Positions 17,500 through 24,755 of a DNA stretch of 35,622 nt are shown piece after piece. How positions within the stretch are numbered: position 1 is the first letter of the stretch; the number at the start of each line of letters is the position of its first letter. The DNA lies in IMG/VR virus record IMGVR_UViG_3300025151_000132, positions 1-35,622 of that record. One strand, given 5' to 3'. The position numbers were made by a program, and so were the translations under genes. The notes beneath the pieces were generated by a model that had not been told where the DNA came from, did not search any database, and worked only from the letters and a program-made list of their open reading frames with translations. Origin of the DNA: a virus.

Positions 17500-18663
17500 C
17501 TACCTGTGTTCTTGGATCATCTTTGATTCAGCCTCTGCGATTCTCGCCTCCCCGATCTTGACATACTCCTCCTCTCGCTCTATTCCTATAAAGTCACGCC
17601 CTGTATTCACACAAGCTACACCAGTTGTAAAACTTCCTGCAAACGGGTCAAGTACTACACCCCCCGTAGGTGTCTTGGTTAGTGTACATAGGTATTCCAT
17701 TAGCTTGAGGGGCTTAACTGTCGGATGTCCGTTGCCTTCTCCTCGTTCTTTCTTACTCGCTTTAGCACAATAAAAGAATCTTGAAGGCTCTCCAAGCATC
17801 TCTCCTGCTTCCTCGTCTAGTATGATGTTAGCTGGAAATCTCTTGCTTTCTCCCTCTCCGATTCTTGCCCCTTCAATGTTTAGTCCTGATACACCATGCT
17901 TTAATGCGTTATTAGCATACGTACCATCATTTGGCTTAACTGCTACTAGTATAGGCTCATAAGCTGGCTTAAGTCCGTGTGACTTCCAACCTTCCCATAG
18001 TTGAGCTTCTGGTGTTGCTGCTTTGGTGATGTCTCTATCTACAAATTTTGTACTTCCGTCTGTGTTCCACCCGCTCATTGCATTCTCTTGCTTACCCACA
18101 ACCTCCCTTTCTGCCTCCTCTATATAAGTATCCCACTCATCGCCAAAAGCAAATAACTCTTTAAGCTTTAAGTAGTGTTCCTTCCTTGGAATTGAATTAT
18201 TGCTTTGTGATAGTGCAAAGAAGTGAAATGCACCTTCCTTCAATCCAAGAATCTCATCTAGTTGATTATTTGTATAATCTCCTTTGTTCGCACGCAAGAA
18301 CTTTGTAAACTCTAATTGTTTATCAAAACCCCTACCCTGCACTTTATCCAACTGCTTACTTATATCAGTAGCCTTCGGAAACCCACTGCCATATAGCCAC
18401 ATAATACAATCTTTCAATTCAAACCCTGCATCCTCTACATTAACCGCCATACGGTGCTGTGTTCTACTACCAGCAAAGATCAAAGCTGTTCCACCTGGCT
18501 TCAGTACCCTCAAGCACTCTTGCCATAGTTCTACGCTAGGAACATCATAATCCCATTTCTTACCCATAAAGCTAAGTCCATAAGGAGGATCAGTTATCAC
18601 TGTGTCTATGCTATTGTCGTCTAACTTCTTTAACTCATTAATAGAATCTCCGTGTATTATCAT
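17500..18663 (-). CDS. DNA methyltransferase (N6-adenine/N4-cytosine, beta class)
   Basis: This 387-residue protein starts MIIHGDSINELKKLDDNSID and carries TDPPYGL at residues 24-30 (catalytic motif IV). This is followed by LWQECLRVLKPGGTALIFAG and, near the C-terminus, HPTVKPLKLMEYL and DPFAGSFTTG (S-adenosylmethionine-binding motif I). The order DPPY then target-recognition insert then FxGxG is the beta-class arrangement. The middle section (about residues 100-260) is the likely recognition domain. No restriction enzyme partner is next to it, so it is probably an orphan phage methylase that protects DNA or regulates packaging. Its start codon follows an A-rich leader (ATAATAAAATAAA). Confidence 0.9.
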   Translation of the reverse strand: MIIHGDSINELKKLDDNSIDTVITDPPYGLSFMGKKWDYDVPSVELWQECLRVLKPGGTALIFAGSRTQHRMAVNVEDAGFELKDCIMWLYGSGFPKATDISKQLDKVQGRGFDKQLEFTKFLRANKGDYTNNQLDEILGLKEGAFHFFALSQSNNSIPRKEHYLKLKELFAFGDEWDTYIEEAEREVVGKQENAMSGWNTDGSTKFVDRDITKAATPEAQLWEGWKSHGLKPAYEPILVAVKPNDGTYANNALKHGVSGLNIEGARIGEGESKRFPANIILDEEAGEMLGEPSRFFYCAKASKKERGEGNGHPTVKPLKLMEYLCTLTKTPTGGVVLDPFAGSFTTGVACVNTGRDFIGIEREEEYVKIGEARIAEAESKMIQEHR

Positions 18664-18672
18664 TTTATTTTA

Positions 18673-18822
18673 TTATTTTTTTTGACATCTATACTTCTTC
18701 TTAAACATGTATGCTCCTATAGCTGCTCCTATTATACCGCCATAAAAAGCTCCATAAGCTCCAAAGGTTAATAGATAACCTACGAAATCGAATATAGCTA
18801 CGAATATATCTCTAAAGTCCAT
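18673..18822 (-). CDS. Small membrane protein, 49 residues, glycine-zipper helix
   Basis: ATG at 18820-18822, after TATAATAAAATAAG, opens 49 codons. The sequence is hydrophobic with GxxxG-like spacing (YGAFYGGIIGAAIGAY) and a basic end (FKKKYRCQKK). One or two short membrane helices are expected. It sits between terminase large subunit and methyltransferase with 9-bp gaps on either side, which supports a real gene. The function is not recognised; glycine-zipper peptides of this size include pore formers and membrane anchors. Confidence 0.6.
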   Translation of the reverse strand: MDFRDIFVAIFDFVGYLLTFGAYGAFYGGIIGAAIGAYMFKKKYRCQKK

Positions 18823-18831
18823 CTTATTTTA

Positions 18832-20322
18832 TTATATAGGCCTTCCGAACTTATCGTACTGTGTCTCATACTCTTCACCAAAGTAAGAACTAGCCATTGT
18901 TGACGTTCTCTCTGCAATAAGAGGGGATAGTTCAAATAACATCTGTATTGAGTCAGGTAAGTCATCGTGATTAGCTCTAGGGAATGATAAAAGCTGTCTT
19001 TCTAGCTCTCCTATGTACTCAGCACCTCTCTTGTGGAATATCTGCCCGTTTCTATACAAAGGCTCTAGCTTTCTTATCTTCTCTTTACTGTCCTTCCTTG
19101 CAGTCCCTTGTACAATGTCTTCTAGCCTACAGTATAGCCCCTCTCTATCTAAAGCATTCTGTAAAGGTATCTTAATAAACTTTTGGAAACCATTCTTCTC
19201 AATACCACAACTGATAGGGTTCCACTTCCTAATCATGTGCACGATCTCACTAATTAGCTCATGCTCTGCATACCTACCAAAGCTCATGTCTTCTATATAT
19301 AGCAAGTCATCTACAAACCTACCTACAGCAATACTAGTAAAGTCAGTATCGTAACCAACAGCGTCAGAACTCGCAGGATCAACGGCAATATAGATCTGTC
19401 CGTCTTTTGCATTGTCGAAGTACCTGAACCACTCCTTAAAGAATATTCTATTGTCGTCTGATATGGGTCTTTGTTGATACTGTGTGCTCCATACAAGTGG
19501 GGATGTGTCTCTCTTAATCTGCTCATACTTAGAAAGATTAAAATGTTTATTATTCATGAGTGCTTCTCCAGCTACTCTTTTCTCATCACTAATCTCTGCA
19601 ATTGCAGGGTATTCTAGTACCTTCCACTCCTTGGCAGTGTCTCTACTCATAAGTAGCCCTGGCAAGTCCTCTTCATGTGTTCTTTGTGCAATACATATAA
19701 GTGCTCCTGTATCTGGATCATCTAAACGAGAGGGGATAGTGTTTAAATACCAGTTATTAGTTTTTATACGCTTAACATCGCTTTCAGCATCTGCAGGCTT
19801 TAACATGTCATCCATTATGATGAGATCAAATCCCGTTCCTGTAATACGTCCATCTACTGAAGTAGCTAGGTAACAACCTCCAGCCTCTAGCTTCCAATAT
19901 GTCTTAGTGTCTTGATCTTCTCTACATGGTGATCTTCTAGGGAATACCATAGAAAAAGCTTTAGACTTGTATAAGTCTTTAGCTTCTTGCGAGAACTTCT
20001 CTGTAAGAGCCTGCGAATAACCCACAACAGCAATAGAAGTACTAGGATCTTTACCTAGCCTCCAAATAGCATACATAATCGTAGTCATCATAGTCTTACC
20101 AGATCTAGGAGGTACATTGATTATAATACGCCTACTACCACCCTTCTGTATCTCCTCGAGAGTAGAAGCTATCTCCTCATAATGCCAGCTAGTTTGAAAC
20201 TCCTTTTTAACTGCATGCTTAAACATATGTTGTATGAAAGCGATGATATTAGTTCTCTCCTTAGCATAGTGTTTCTCGAGAGCTATTATCTTCTTTGCCT
20301 TCTCTAGGTTTGCATTACTCAT
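18832..20322 (-). CDS. terL: Terminase large subunit
   Basis: This 496-residue protein has both enzyme halves. Residues 70-78 (VPPRSGKTM) are the Walker A of the packaging ATPase and 167-172 (LIIMDD) the Walker B. CIAQRTHEEDLPG follows at the coupling region. The C-terminal RNase H-like nuclease shows AVDPASSD (Asp near 315), GIEKNGFQ (Glu near 375) and NHDDLPDSI (Asp near 453-457). It cuts concatemers and pumps DNA through the portal. Its ATG overlaps the end of the upstream 45-codon gene by 8 nt. Length and motif spacing are normal for the family. Confidence 0.95.
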   Translation of the reverse strand: MSNANLEKAKKIIALEKHYAKERTNIIAFIQHMFKHAVKKEFQTSWHYEEIASTLEEIQKGGSRRIIINVPPRSGKTMMTTIMYAIWRLGKDPSTSIAVVGYSQALTEKFSQEAKDLYKSKAFSMVFPRRSPCREDQDTKTYWKLEAGGCYLATSVDGRITGTGFDLIIMDDMLKPADAESDVKRIKTNNWYLNTIPSRLDDPDTGALICIAQRTHEEDLPGLLMSRDTAKEWKVLEYPAIAEISDEKRVAGEALMNNKHFNLSKYEQIKRDTSPLVWSTQYQQRPISDDNRIFFKEWFRYFDNAKDGQIYIAVDPASSDAVGYDTDFTSIAVGRFVDDLLYIEDMSFGRYAEHELISEIVHMIRKWNPISCGIEKNGFQKFIKIPLQNALDREGLYCRLEDIVQGTARKDSKEKIRKLEPLYRNGQIFHKRGAEYIGELERQLLSFPRANHDDLPDSIQMLFELSPLIAERTSTMASSYFGEEYETQYDKFGRPI

Positions 20323-20452
20323 AGGCTGATTCTTCTATTTCTTTTTTCCATTGCTCTATGTTCATCTCCATAACCTTCTCTGTAAGCTCGTCCCCTAATG
20401 AGAAAGGATATGTCTCCATAATCTCATACAAGTCTTTTAGATCTATTTTCAT
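20315..20452 (-). CDS. Small acidic protein between terminase subunits, 45 residues
   Basis: ATG at 20450-20452 opens MKIDLKDLYEIMETYPFSLG and continues to a Glu-rich end (KKEIEESAYE). It is preceded by CTAATAACAAAAACAAA, one of the clearest copies of the A-rich initiation leader here, and its stop lies 8 nt inside the terminase large subunit gene (ATGAGTAA). Such nesting is typical of translational coupling. No domain is recognised. Confidence 0.65.
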   Translation of the reverse strand: MKIDLKDLYEIMETYPFSLGDELTEKVMEMNIEQWKKEIEESAYE

Positions 20453-20465
20453 TTTGTTTTTGTTA

Positions 20466-20867
20466 TTAGTATATCTCATCGATTACATCATCAAAGTCAT
20501 TAAGCTCTCCTTCATCTATAAGGCTTAAGTACTCATCTACACTTCTAACGTTTACATCTGCATCGATAGTCTTCTTAGTATTAAACTCGTCACTCTTTTT
20601 GTTTTTGAGGAACTCCATAGCTAATCTAGGATCGTCTTCCAGCTTATTAACCACTGATAGTCTAGCTTTCCTGATAGGATTGCTTTTCAATGTCTCTTTT
20701 CTGTCGATAAACTCAGGATGTGCTTGTTGGTACTTATATAACGTACTTTTGTCAATATCCGCATTTAAACATGCTTCTATATCAGTACACCCCCATGAAA
20801 ATGCTTCTTCTAATTTATCGATTGTCTCCTGTGTCATAACACTTGGTCTTCCTACTGGATTACTCAT
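20466..20867 (-). CDS. terS: Terminase small subunit
   Basis: This 133-residue protein opens MSNPVGRPSVMTQETIDKLE, then has a helix-turn-helix of the small-terminase kind (AFSWGCTDIEACLNADIDKS, then TLYKYQQAHPEF), KSNPIRKARLSVVNKLEDDP and an acidic C-terminus. This pattern (GRPSxxTxEx, HTH, then the KxxxEFxxKK segment) is common in phage TerS proteins, which bind the packaging site. It lies just upstream of terL with one small gene between. The leader ATAATAAAAACAAA agrees with the ATG. Confidence 0.85.
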   Translation of the reverse strand: MSNPVGRPSVMTQETIDKLEEAFSWGCTDIEACLNADIDKSTLYKYQQAHPEFIDRKETLKSNPIRKARLSVVNKLEDDPRLAMEFLKNKKSDEFNTKKTIDADVNVRSVDEYLSLIDEGELNDFDDVIDEIY

Positions 20868-20890
20868 TTTGTTTTTATTATATGTTTTGA

Positions 20891-21280
20891 TTATACATCT
20901 ATACTTTCATTTGGCAAAGGTATAAATATACTGAGGTCTGTGCTTGCCCATCTCCTTATGTTAGAGCAATAGTCTTCGAATGTTTTTGTATCCATACCCT
21001 TTGTCTCTTTCATTACCTTTAGACCATTGTCATCTTCCCACGAGCCTATAAACTTCTCTTTGAGTGAATAATGCATCTCTTCTGCAGTATATCCTAACTC
21101 ATCAGATAATATCTTGACGATAACCCCCCAGTAATAGCTATTCTCATTAAGACTTCTTGTCTTGTAGCTTTTAGTTATCTCAAGCTTGTAGTCTCCGTCT
21201 TCTTGCTTTCTAGACCACTTTTCTATCTCGAATAAGTCTAAATCAATTTGCCCGTCCTTGATATTAGTCTTAATCTTCAT
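20891..21280 (-). CDS. NinB-like recombination protein
   Basis: This 129-residue protein has the pattern of lambda NinB (Orf) relatives: KSYKTRSLNENSYYWGVIVK, ILSDELGYTAEEMHYSLKEK, then TFEDYCSNIRRWASTDLSIF ending in IPLPNESIDV. NinB-type proteins bind single-stranded DNA and work with annealing or RecA-type recombination. An ERF annealing protein is encoded on the other strand, so the phage may have a two-part recombination system. Its ATG overlaps the stop of the upstream gene (TAATG). The assignment is from remembered family features. Confidence 0.65.
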   Translation of the reverse strand: MKIKTNIKDGQIDLDLFEIEKWSRKQEDGDYKLEITKSYKTRSLNENSYYWGVIVKILSDELGYTAEEMHYSLKEKFIGSWEDDNGLKVMKETKGMDTKTFEDYCSNIRRWASTDLSIFIPLPNESIDV

Positions 21281-21945
21281 TATTTCTTAGTTATTCTTTT
21301 AGTGTAGCTTTCTACATTCTTTTTCAATAACCTTTCTACTATCTCAGCTAGGTAGAGCATGTAATATTTCTCTGTTCCTAGGTTCTCTGCATACAATACT
21401 AGCTTTTCTTCCATTATAGGAGTTCCATCTGGGTTGTACATAGGAGCTTCTTTACCGATATCCTTTACACCCTTAGCCTTTAGCTCTTTTCTCTTCTCCT
21501 CTGTAACTTCCTCATACTTCTGGACCAATCTTACATCGAATCTTTCCATAAAGTTCTCAAACATACCCTTGAAGTACCCGTCTAGTAGAGGCATCCATAT
21601 CTTTTGCATCCTTACTAAGTGTTGATAGTACTTTTCATCATCCTTGTGCTTCTCTAGCAATTCTTTGAATGAATCCTCTGTACAGTGCACGATACTTCTT
21701 TTTTCTAGCTTTAGCTGGTGCTTCATAACTGCCTTAGCCTCTCTCTCTACCTTTTTAACAAACCTCTTCTCTGCAGCCTCTATTATCTTCCTGTCTTTAG
21801 GGTCTTTCTTCAATTCGTCTATTATGATCTCTGGAATCTCCTCAAATGCATCATCTAGTACATCTTTGTCACAAAGAACGTGCTCCCTAATCTCAGATAC
21901 TGCTAAATCAAGATCTTCTTGCTTTATATCTATATTTTTACTCAT
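21280..21945 (-). CDS. Hypothetical charged helical protein, 221 residues
   Basis: It starts MSKNIDIKQEDLDLAVSEIR and is strongly charged and helical through about residue 130, then has MYNPDGTPIMEEKLVLYAEN and EKYYMLYLAEIVERLLKKNV. No enzyme motif, zinc site or membrane segment is visible. It starts after a good A-rich leader (ATAATAACAAAAAAAA) and is coupled to the NinB-like gene. Position among recombination and nucleotide genes suggests a DNA metabolism role, but I do not recognise it. Confidence 0.55.
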   Translation of the reverse strand: MSKNIDIKQEDLDLAVSEIREHVLCDKDVLDDAFEEIPEIIIDELKKDPKDRKIIEAAEKRFVKKVEREAKAVMKHQLKLEKRSIVHCTEDSFKELLEKHKDDEKYYQHLVRMQKIWMPLLDGYFKGMFENFMERFDVRLVQKYEEVTEEKRKELKAKGVKDIGKEAPMYNPDGTPIMEEKLVLYAENLGTEKYYMLYLAEIVERLLKKNVESYTKRITKK

Positions 21946-21957
21946 TTTTTTTTGTTA

Positions 21958-22281
21958 TTATACTTGTTCTGCCCTCATTAGCCTTACAGCCTTAGAAAAG
22001 TCTCCATACCTCTTCATTTTCTCCTGCCTCTTACTCTCTACATCCGATCTTATGTTTAATTCATCAATAAATGCATCTATGATATCAAGTAGATCACCAA
22101 CCTCTGAAGCTACCTCGTCTATGTTGTCTGCCTCCATAACTTCCTGTGTTTCCTCTAAGATCTTAGAAAGGATTGCCTCAACATAATCGAAAGAATCGTA
22201 ATGAGTAAACTCTACTCTTCTACCTTCTTTTTTTATTTCTGCAGGTATGCCATTCCTGACAAGTTTATCTATATTTTTCAT
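21958..22281 (-). CDS. MazG-like nucleotide pyrophosphohydrolase (COG4997 type)
   Basis: This 107-residue protein starts MKNIDKLVRNGIPAEIKKEG, the KLVRDxIPxxI signature of a small phage and bacterial NTP pyrophosphatase family. The metal-binding Glu residues follow in KILEETQEVMEA and EVASEVGDLLDIIDAF. Such all-alpha enzymes hydrolyse NTPs or related nucleotides to monophosphate and pyrophosphate; in phages they are proposed to clean nucleotide pools or lower ppGpp. Its start lies 17 bp inside the end of the HNH gene. Confidence 0.82.
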   Translation of the reverse strand: MKNIDKLVRNGIPAEIKKEGRRVEFTHYDSFDYVEAILSKILEETQEVMEADNIDEVASEVGDLLDIIDAFIDELNIRSDVESKRQEKMKRYGDFSKAVRLMRAEQV

Positions 22282-22504
22282 TATGTATTTGTTTTAAATA
22301 GTCAACTTTGTACTCTTCTCTGTGTGCCTTTTCGTGACACTCTCTACACAAAGCTATAATGTTTTCCGCATCATTCGTACCACCTCTACTTAAGTATTCT
22401 ATGTGGTGAAGGTCTACAGCTTGCTTGCCACAAACCTCACATAAGATTACATCTTGCTCTCCATAACCGTATGCTTTTAAGTAGTTCTTTACATGTGTTT
22501 TCAT
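22265..22504 (-). CDS. HNH endonuclease
   Basis: This 79-residue protein is a near-minimal HNH nuclease: C22 and C25 (CEVCG), LHHIEYLSRGG with H33-H34, NDAENIIALC with N49, then CRECHEKAH giving C53, C56 and the final His. These form the two-knuckle zinc site and beta-beta-alpha metal active site. Stand-alone HNH proteins in phages can be homing nucleases or take part in packaging cleavage. The gene is not next to terminase, and its upstream region has hairpins that can pair with the ribosome binding site, which is more like a mobile nuclease. Confidence 0.85.
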   Translation of the reverse strand: MKTHVKNYLKAYGYGEQDVILCEVCGKQAVDLHHIEYLSRGGTNDAENIIALCRECHEKAHREEYKVDYLKQIHNEKYR

Positions 22505-22594
22505 ACTCCCCTACCCTACTGGGTGTTATATAGTATTTTTTACAATGGCTTGTGTAAGCCCTAAACGCTATCCCCTACTGAAGAGGGGAGGGGA
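22505..22594 (-). promoter_or_regulatory. HNH leader with competing hairpins over the ribosome binding site
   Basis: In leftward RNA, CCCCT-CTTCAGT-AGGGG forms a hairpin, and GGCTT-ACAC-AAGCC a second one. The AGGGGAG just before the HNH ATG is complementary to the upstream CTCCCCT, which overlaps the first hairpin, so the two pairings exclude each other. A -10-like TATATA lies between. This could hold HNH translation low on read-through RNA. Confidence 0.4.
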
Positions 22595-22792
22595 CTAGAT
22601 AGATCTTATCTTATTTAAATGAGCTCTTACTCTGTTATAGATCTCTCTACACTTTTCGTCACATGTATATATGTTTTCCTGAGTTACGTGCATCTCTTCG
22701 TTACAGACTACGCACTTCTTTTTTCTTAATACCTTTCTTTCTAACGGCTCTATAAACTCAGAGCTTTTGTATACCTTTTTTTTTAACGACAT
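22595..22792 (-). CDS. Small zinc-finger protein, 65 residues
   Basis: I use the ATG at 22790-22792 (MSLKKKVYKSSEF) instead of an in-frame TTG nine bases upstream. A zinc site is formed by CVVC and, about 16 residues later, CDEKC, in a basic context (ERKVLRKKKCVVCNEEM, then REIYNRVRAHLNKIRSI). This looks like a small treble-clef or ribbon nucleic-acid-binding protein. It overlaps the end of the VRR-NUC gene by 35 nt. Confidence 0.6.
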   Translation of the reverse strand: MSLKKKVYKSSEFIEPLERKVLRKKKCVVCNEEMHVTQENIYTCDEKCREIYNRVRAHLNKIRSI

Positions 22793-23159
22793 GTTTATCA
22801 ATTATTTTTTTTGCTTCATCGAACCCCTTTGCTACATACCCGTAAACTCCTTCGCATTTATTTAGCTCTTCTAGCCACTCTTTTTGCTCTGGACTTACTT
22901 TGCCCCCTTTAACTCTTTTTAACTCTATAAACACAATTGTGTTAGCTATAAGGCACATGTAGTCTGGTACTCCCTTACTTACACCTGCCTCTTTGTTCTT
23001 TCTCTTTTGATTCCAGCTTGTTGTAAACGTTTCATTACTTATATGAGTGTGCTTTATACTCAACAAATCTAGATATTCGTGTAACAACTTACTCTCCTCG
23101 TGTTCCGACAAGACCTTTTTTGTACTCAAACTTCCTGATGTGCTCTTCAAGCTGCTCAT
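22758..23159 (-). CDS. VRR-NUC domain nuclease
   Basis: This 133-residue protein has the compact VRR-NUC layout: SEHEESKLLHEYLDLLSIKH (N-terminal helix with conserved Glu), then GVPDYM (catalytic Asp), FIELKRVKGG (Glu-x-Lys) and SPEQKEWLEEL with a terminal helix ending in FDEAKKIIDK. These PD-(D/E)xK enzymes act on Holliday junctions or branched DNA and are common in phage replication and recombination blocks. The start lies inside the 57-codon upstream gene. Only the family is certain. Confidence 0.88.
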   Translation of the reverse strand: MSSLKSTSGSLSTKKVLSEHEESKLLHEYLDLLSIKHTHISNETFTTSWNQKRKNKEAGVSKGVPDYMCLIANTIVFIELKRVKGGKVSPEQKEWLEELNKCEGVYGYVAKGFDEAKKIIDKHVVKKKGIQKL

Positions 23160-23262
23160 TTATTCTAATTATTGCCATTTCATAGTCTGGATCATAGTGT
23201 CCTAAAGCTTCATATTCATCTTGTAGCTTCTTACGAACCTTTGTGTATATATTACTCCTCAT
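23089..23262 (-). CDS. Small protein overlapping the VRR-NUC gene, 57 residues
   Basis: ATG at 23260-23262 shares a base with the stop of the upstream zinc-finger gene (TAATG) and opens MRSNIYTKVRKKLQDEYEAL, then GHYDPDYEMAIIRINEQLEE and a basic C-terminus. The last 24 codons overlap the VRR-NUC gene in a different frame. The tight coupling upstream supports it. Sequence is helical and charged; no family is recognised. Confidence 0.55.
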   Translation of the reverse strand: MRSNIYTKVRKKLQDEYEALGHYDPDYEMAIIRINEQLEEHIRKFEYKKGLVGTRGE

Positions 23263-23453
23263 TACATGTATGAGTTAATTTCTGCTTCTTTCTTAGACTT
23301 GTTGCACTCGTAGCATGTCTTAAATCCTTTCATTAGAGATATTCTCTTAGTACAACCGTCTACCTCACAATCTTGCCATGACTGATTCTTTAAATAGGTA
23401 TGTATTTCCTTGATCATCTCCTCAGTACTTAGCTCTTTATACTTTTTTTCCAT
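23262..23453 (-). CDS. Small zinc-binding protein, 63 residues
   Basis: It starts MEKKYKELSTEEMIKEIHTY and carries four Cys in a zinc-ribbon arrangement: CEVDGC at about residues 29-34 and CYECN at about 47-51. The C-terminus is charged. Its start overlaps the end of the 85-residue gene and its stop overlaps the next ATG. It is one of several tiny zinc-binding proteins in this part of the leftward transcript. No specific function can be given. Confidence 0.6.
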   Translation of the reverse strand: MEKKYKELSTEEMIKEIHTYLKNQSWQDCEVDGCTKRISLMKGFKTCYECNKSKKEAEINSYM

Positions 23454-23694
23454 TTCTCTTAGTGTTAGTTTTCTTTCTTATGTAAGTTCTCTTTTCTGTC
23501 TCTACTAGTTTCAAGTTAGCTTCGTCAAGCTCTCTATTTAGCTTGCGAAGCTCTCGCCTAGCTGTGTATAACTGAGTACTTATATGATTTAGCTCATGTC
23601 CCATCTTGATATTGTCATCTATTAAAGATGTGAACTTATACGCGACTGAAAAGCCTATCAAGCAAGTACCAACTATTATTAAAGCTATACCCAT
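23437..23694 (-). CDS. Membrane-anchored coiled-coil protein, 85 residues
   Basis: It begins MGIALIIVGTCLIGFSVAYK, a single membrane helix or signal anchor, followed by a long coiled coil (about residues 30-70: NHISTQLYTARRELRKLNRE) and a very basic end (YIRKKTNTKRNGKKV). The topology, an N-terminal anchor followed by a coil, recalls inner-membrane spanins, but the gene is far from the endolysin and no outer spanin partner is seen. The basic tail could equally bind nucleic acid. Confidence 0.6.
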   Translation of the reverse strand: MGIALIIVGTCLIGFSVAYKFTSLIDDNIKMGHELNHISTQLYTARRELRKLNRELDEANLKLVETEKRTYIRKKTNTKRNGKKV

Positions 23695-23696
23695 AA

Positions 23697-24035
23697 TTAT
23701 TCATTAATTTTACTTGGTTTCCATTCTTTGTTTTTGATTTTCTCTAAGAATGCTTTGTTTTTTTTATTTGCCTTTCTGTAATCATAATTCGATGAGATCA
23801 GCCCTGGTACTCTATCAGTGTATTTTTTAAGTCCTGGTCTTAAAGGGGTATCAGAACATGCTGGTATAGTCCACTCTCCACCGTTCTTTTGAATCATTCT
23901 TTTCTTTCTCATTGTATCCATTTTTTTCAATCCGTTATATAAGTGTCCGTTGACTGGGTTATCTCCTTCAATACGTCCAGTGTGTGATCTGAATGAATGT
24001 AGAGATTGCAGGTTCAAAGAATTATAATTACTCAT
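23697..24035 (-). CDS. Hypothetical basic protein, 112 residues
   Basis: It starts MSNYNSLNLQSLHSFRSHTG and is basic and polar, with a mid-section NGLKKMDTMRKKRMIQKNGG and Pro-containing turns (TPLRPGLKKYTDRVPG). It has no zinc site, membrane segment or enzyme motif I know. The leader AAAACTAAAACAAAATC matches the usual start pattern, and it is 2 bp from the next gene. A nucleic-acid contact role is possible from charge alone. Confidence 0.55.
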   Translation of the reverse strand: MSNYNSLNLQSLHSFRSHTGRIEGDNPVNGHLYNGLKKMDTMRKKRMIQKNGGEWTIPACSDTPLRPGLKKYTDRVPGLISSNYDYRKANKKNKAFLEKIKNKEWKPSKINE

Positions 24036-24141
24036 GATTTTGTTTTAGTTTTTTTTCCTTCCCCCCTATAAGTAATATACACTGATTCTCATAACATTAC
24101 TATAGAAGTGTCAAGCTCTAATATATACATAAAAAGAGGCT

Positions 24142-24357
24142 TTATAGCCCCTTCTTCCTAGTATTAGATTGCATATACTTAAGAGTTCTTTCCATCATTG
24201 CATTAGACCTCTCTTTAGCTTCATCTCTTTCTCTCTTGTGATTATCTAGATCACTCTGCCTTATGTTTTCTTTATCTAGTAATATGCCTAGTAACTTCTT
24301 TACTTTCTGTAAATCATCATAGACATCTTTGATAGTAGGATTATATTTTGTTTTCAT
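24142..24357 (-). CDS. Small coiled-coil protein, first gene of the leftward operon
   Basis: This 71-residue protein starts MKTKYNPTIKDVYDDLQKVK and is almost entirely helical and charged, with a likely coiled coil. It is the first gene behind the structured leftward leader, a place where phages often put small host-takeover or regulatory proteins. The leader TAATAAAACAAACAC fits the genome pattern. No family is recognised. Confidence 0.6.
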   Translation of the reverse strand: MKTKYNPTIKDVYDDLQKVKKLLGILLDKENIRQSDLDNHKRERDEAKERSNAMMERTLKYMQSNTRKKGL

Positions 24358-24445
24358 GTGTTTGTTTTATTAACTAGTAGTAATTAATATTTATTAACTA
24401 TTACTAACCAACAATAAGCATATATGTATATAGTAAGCCTAATTT

Positions 24446-24480
24446 CCTGAGGGAGAAGCTCTTACCTGAGTGTTAGCTCT
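24446..24480. repeat. Two tandem CCTGAG-N4/5-AGCTCT units
   Basis: Plus strand 24446-24462 and 24465-24480 both read CCTGAG, a 4-5 nt spacer, then AGCTCT, with a period of 19 bases. The period is close to two helical turns, so two protein copies could bind on the same face. In the leftward RNA these are tandem AGAGCT-CTCAGG units that do not fold on themselves. Confidence 0.55.
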
Positions 24481-24549
24481 TGGTTTGAGTTAAAAAAGAA
24501 AGGGAAAAAATTAATATTACAAATACACCGTACTATACAAAGCTAAGTA

Positions 24550-24571
24550 AGCCTTTTAGTAAGGTTTTTTT
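24550..24571 (+). terminator. Weak rightward terminator-like hairpin
   Basis: AGCCTT, loop TTAGT and AAGGTT form a 6-bp stem with one wobble, followed by a run of Ts. On the plus strand it resembles a short intrinsic terminator. No plus-strand gene precedes it, so it may only block antisense transcription into the control region. Confidence 0.35.
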
Positions 24572-24653
24572 ATAGTTCTAGTTTTCAATGTACACACTAC
24601 TCACGTGTTGTAGTTCAGGAGAAACATTTCCGTCGGTCGAAGACTTCCGTCGT

Positions 24654-24707
24654 GCTTCTTAACTTGGCTCTAGGTTTCCCTAGCGTCAGTGACTGAGGCT
24701 TAAGTGC
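24654..24707 (-). ncRNA. Three-way-junction element in the leftward leader
   Basis: In leftward RNA an outer helix (GC-A-CTTAA with TTAAG-AA-GC) encloses TCAG-TCA-CTGA and CTAGG-GAAA-CCTAG. The second hairpin has a GNRA (GAAA) tetraloop only in the leftward RNA. It starts about 40 nt after the expected transcription start. It is GC-richer than the surrounding sequence. It resembles no Rfam family I recall; the position recalls cis-acting antitermination RNAs such as HK022 put, an analogy only. Confidence 0.5.
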
Positions 24708-24755
24708 TGCCTTTATTCAGTTTAACTTGAGTACTTAGATAAACTAAGTAGATTG

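Larger units (their letters stand above)
24358..24755 (-). promoter_or_regulatory. Long structured leader of the leftward transcript (no gene)
   Basis: About 400 bases hold no credible gene on either strand. Reading leftward from the promoter at 24756-24784 the RNA would contain a three-way junction (24654-24707), two copies of GACGGAA 17 nt apart (plus TTCCGTCG at 24628 and 24645), and two tandem AGAGCT/CTCAGG units (24446-24480) before the first ATG at 24357. A long folded leader ahead of a very long operon suggests transcription control such as antitermination or attenuation. This is inference from layout. Confidence 0.55.
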
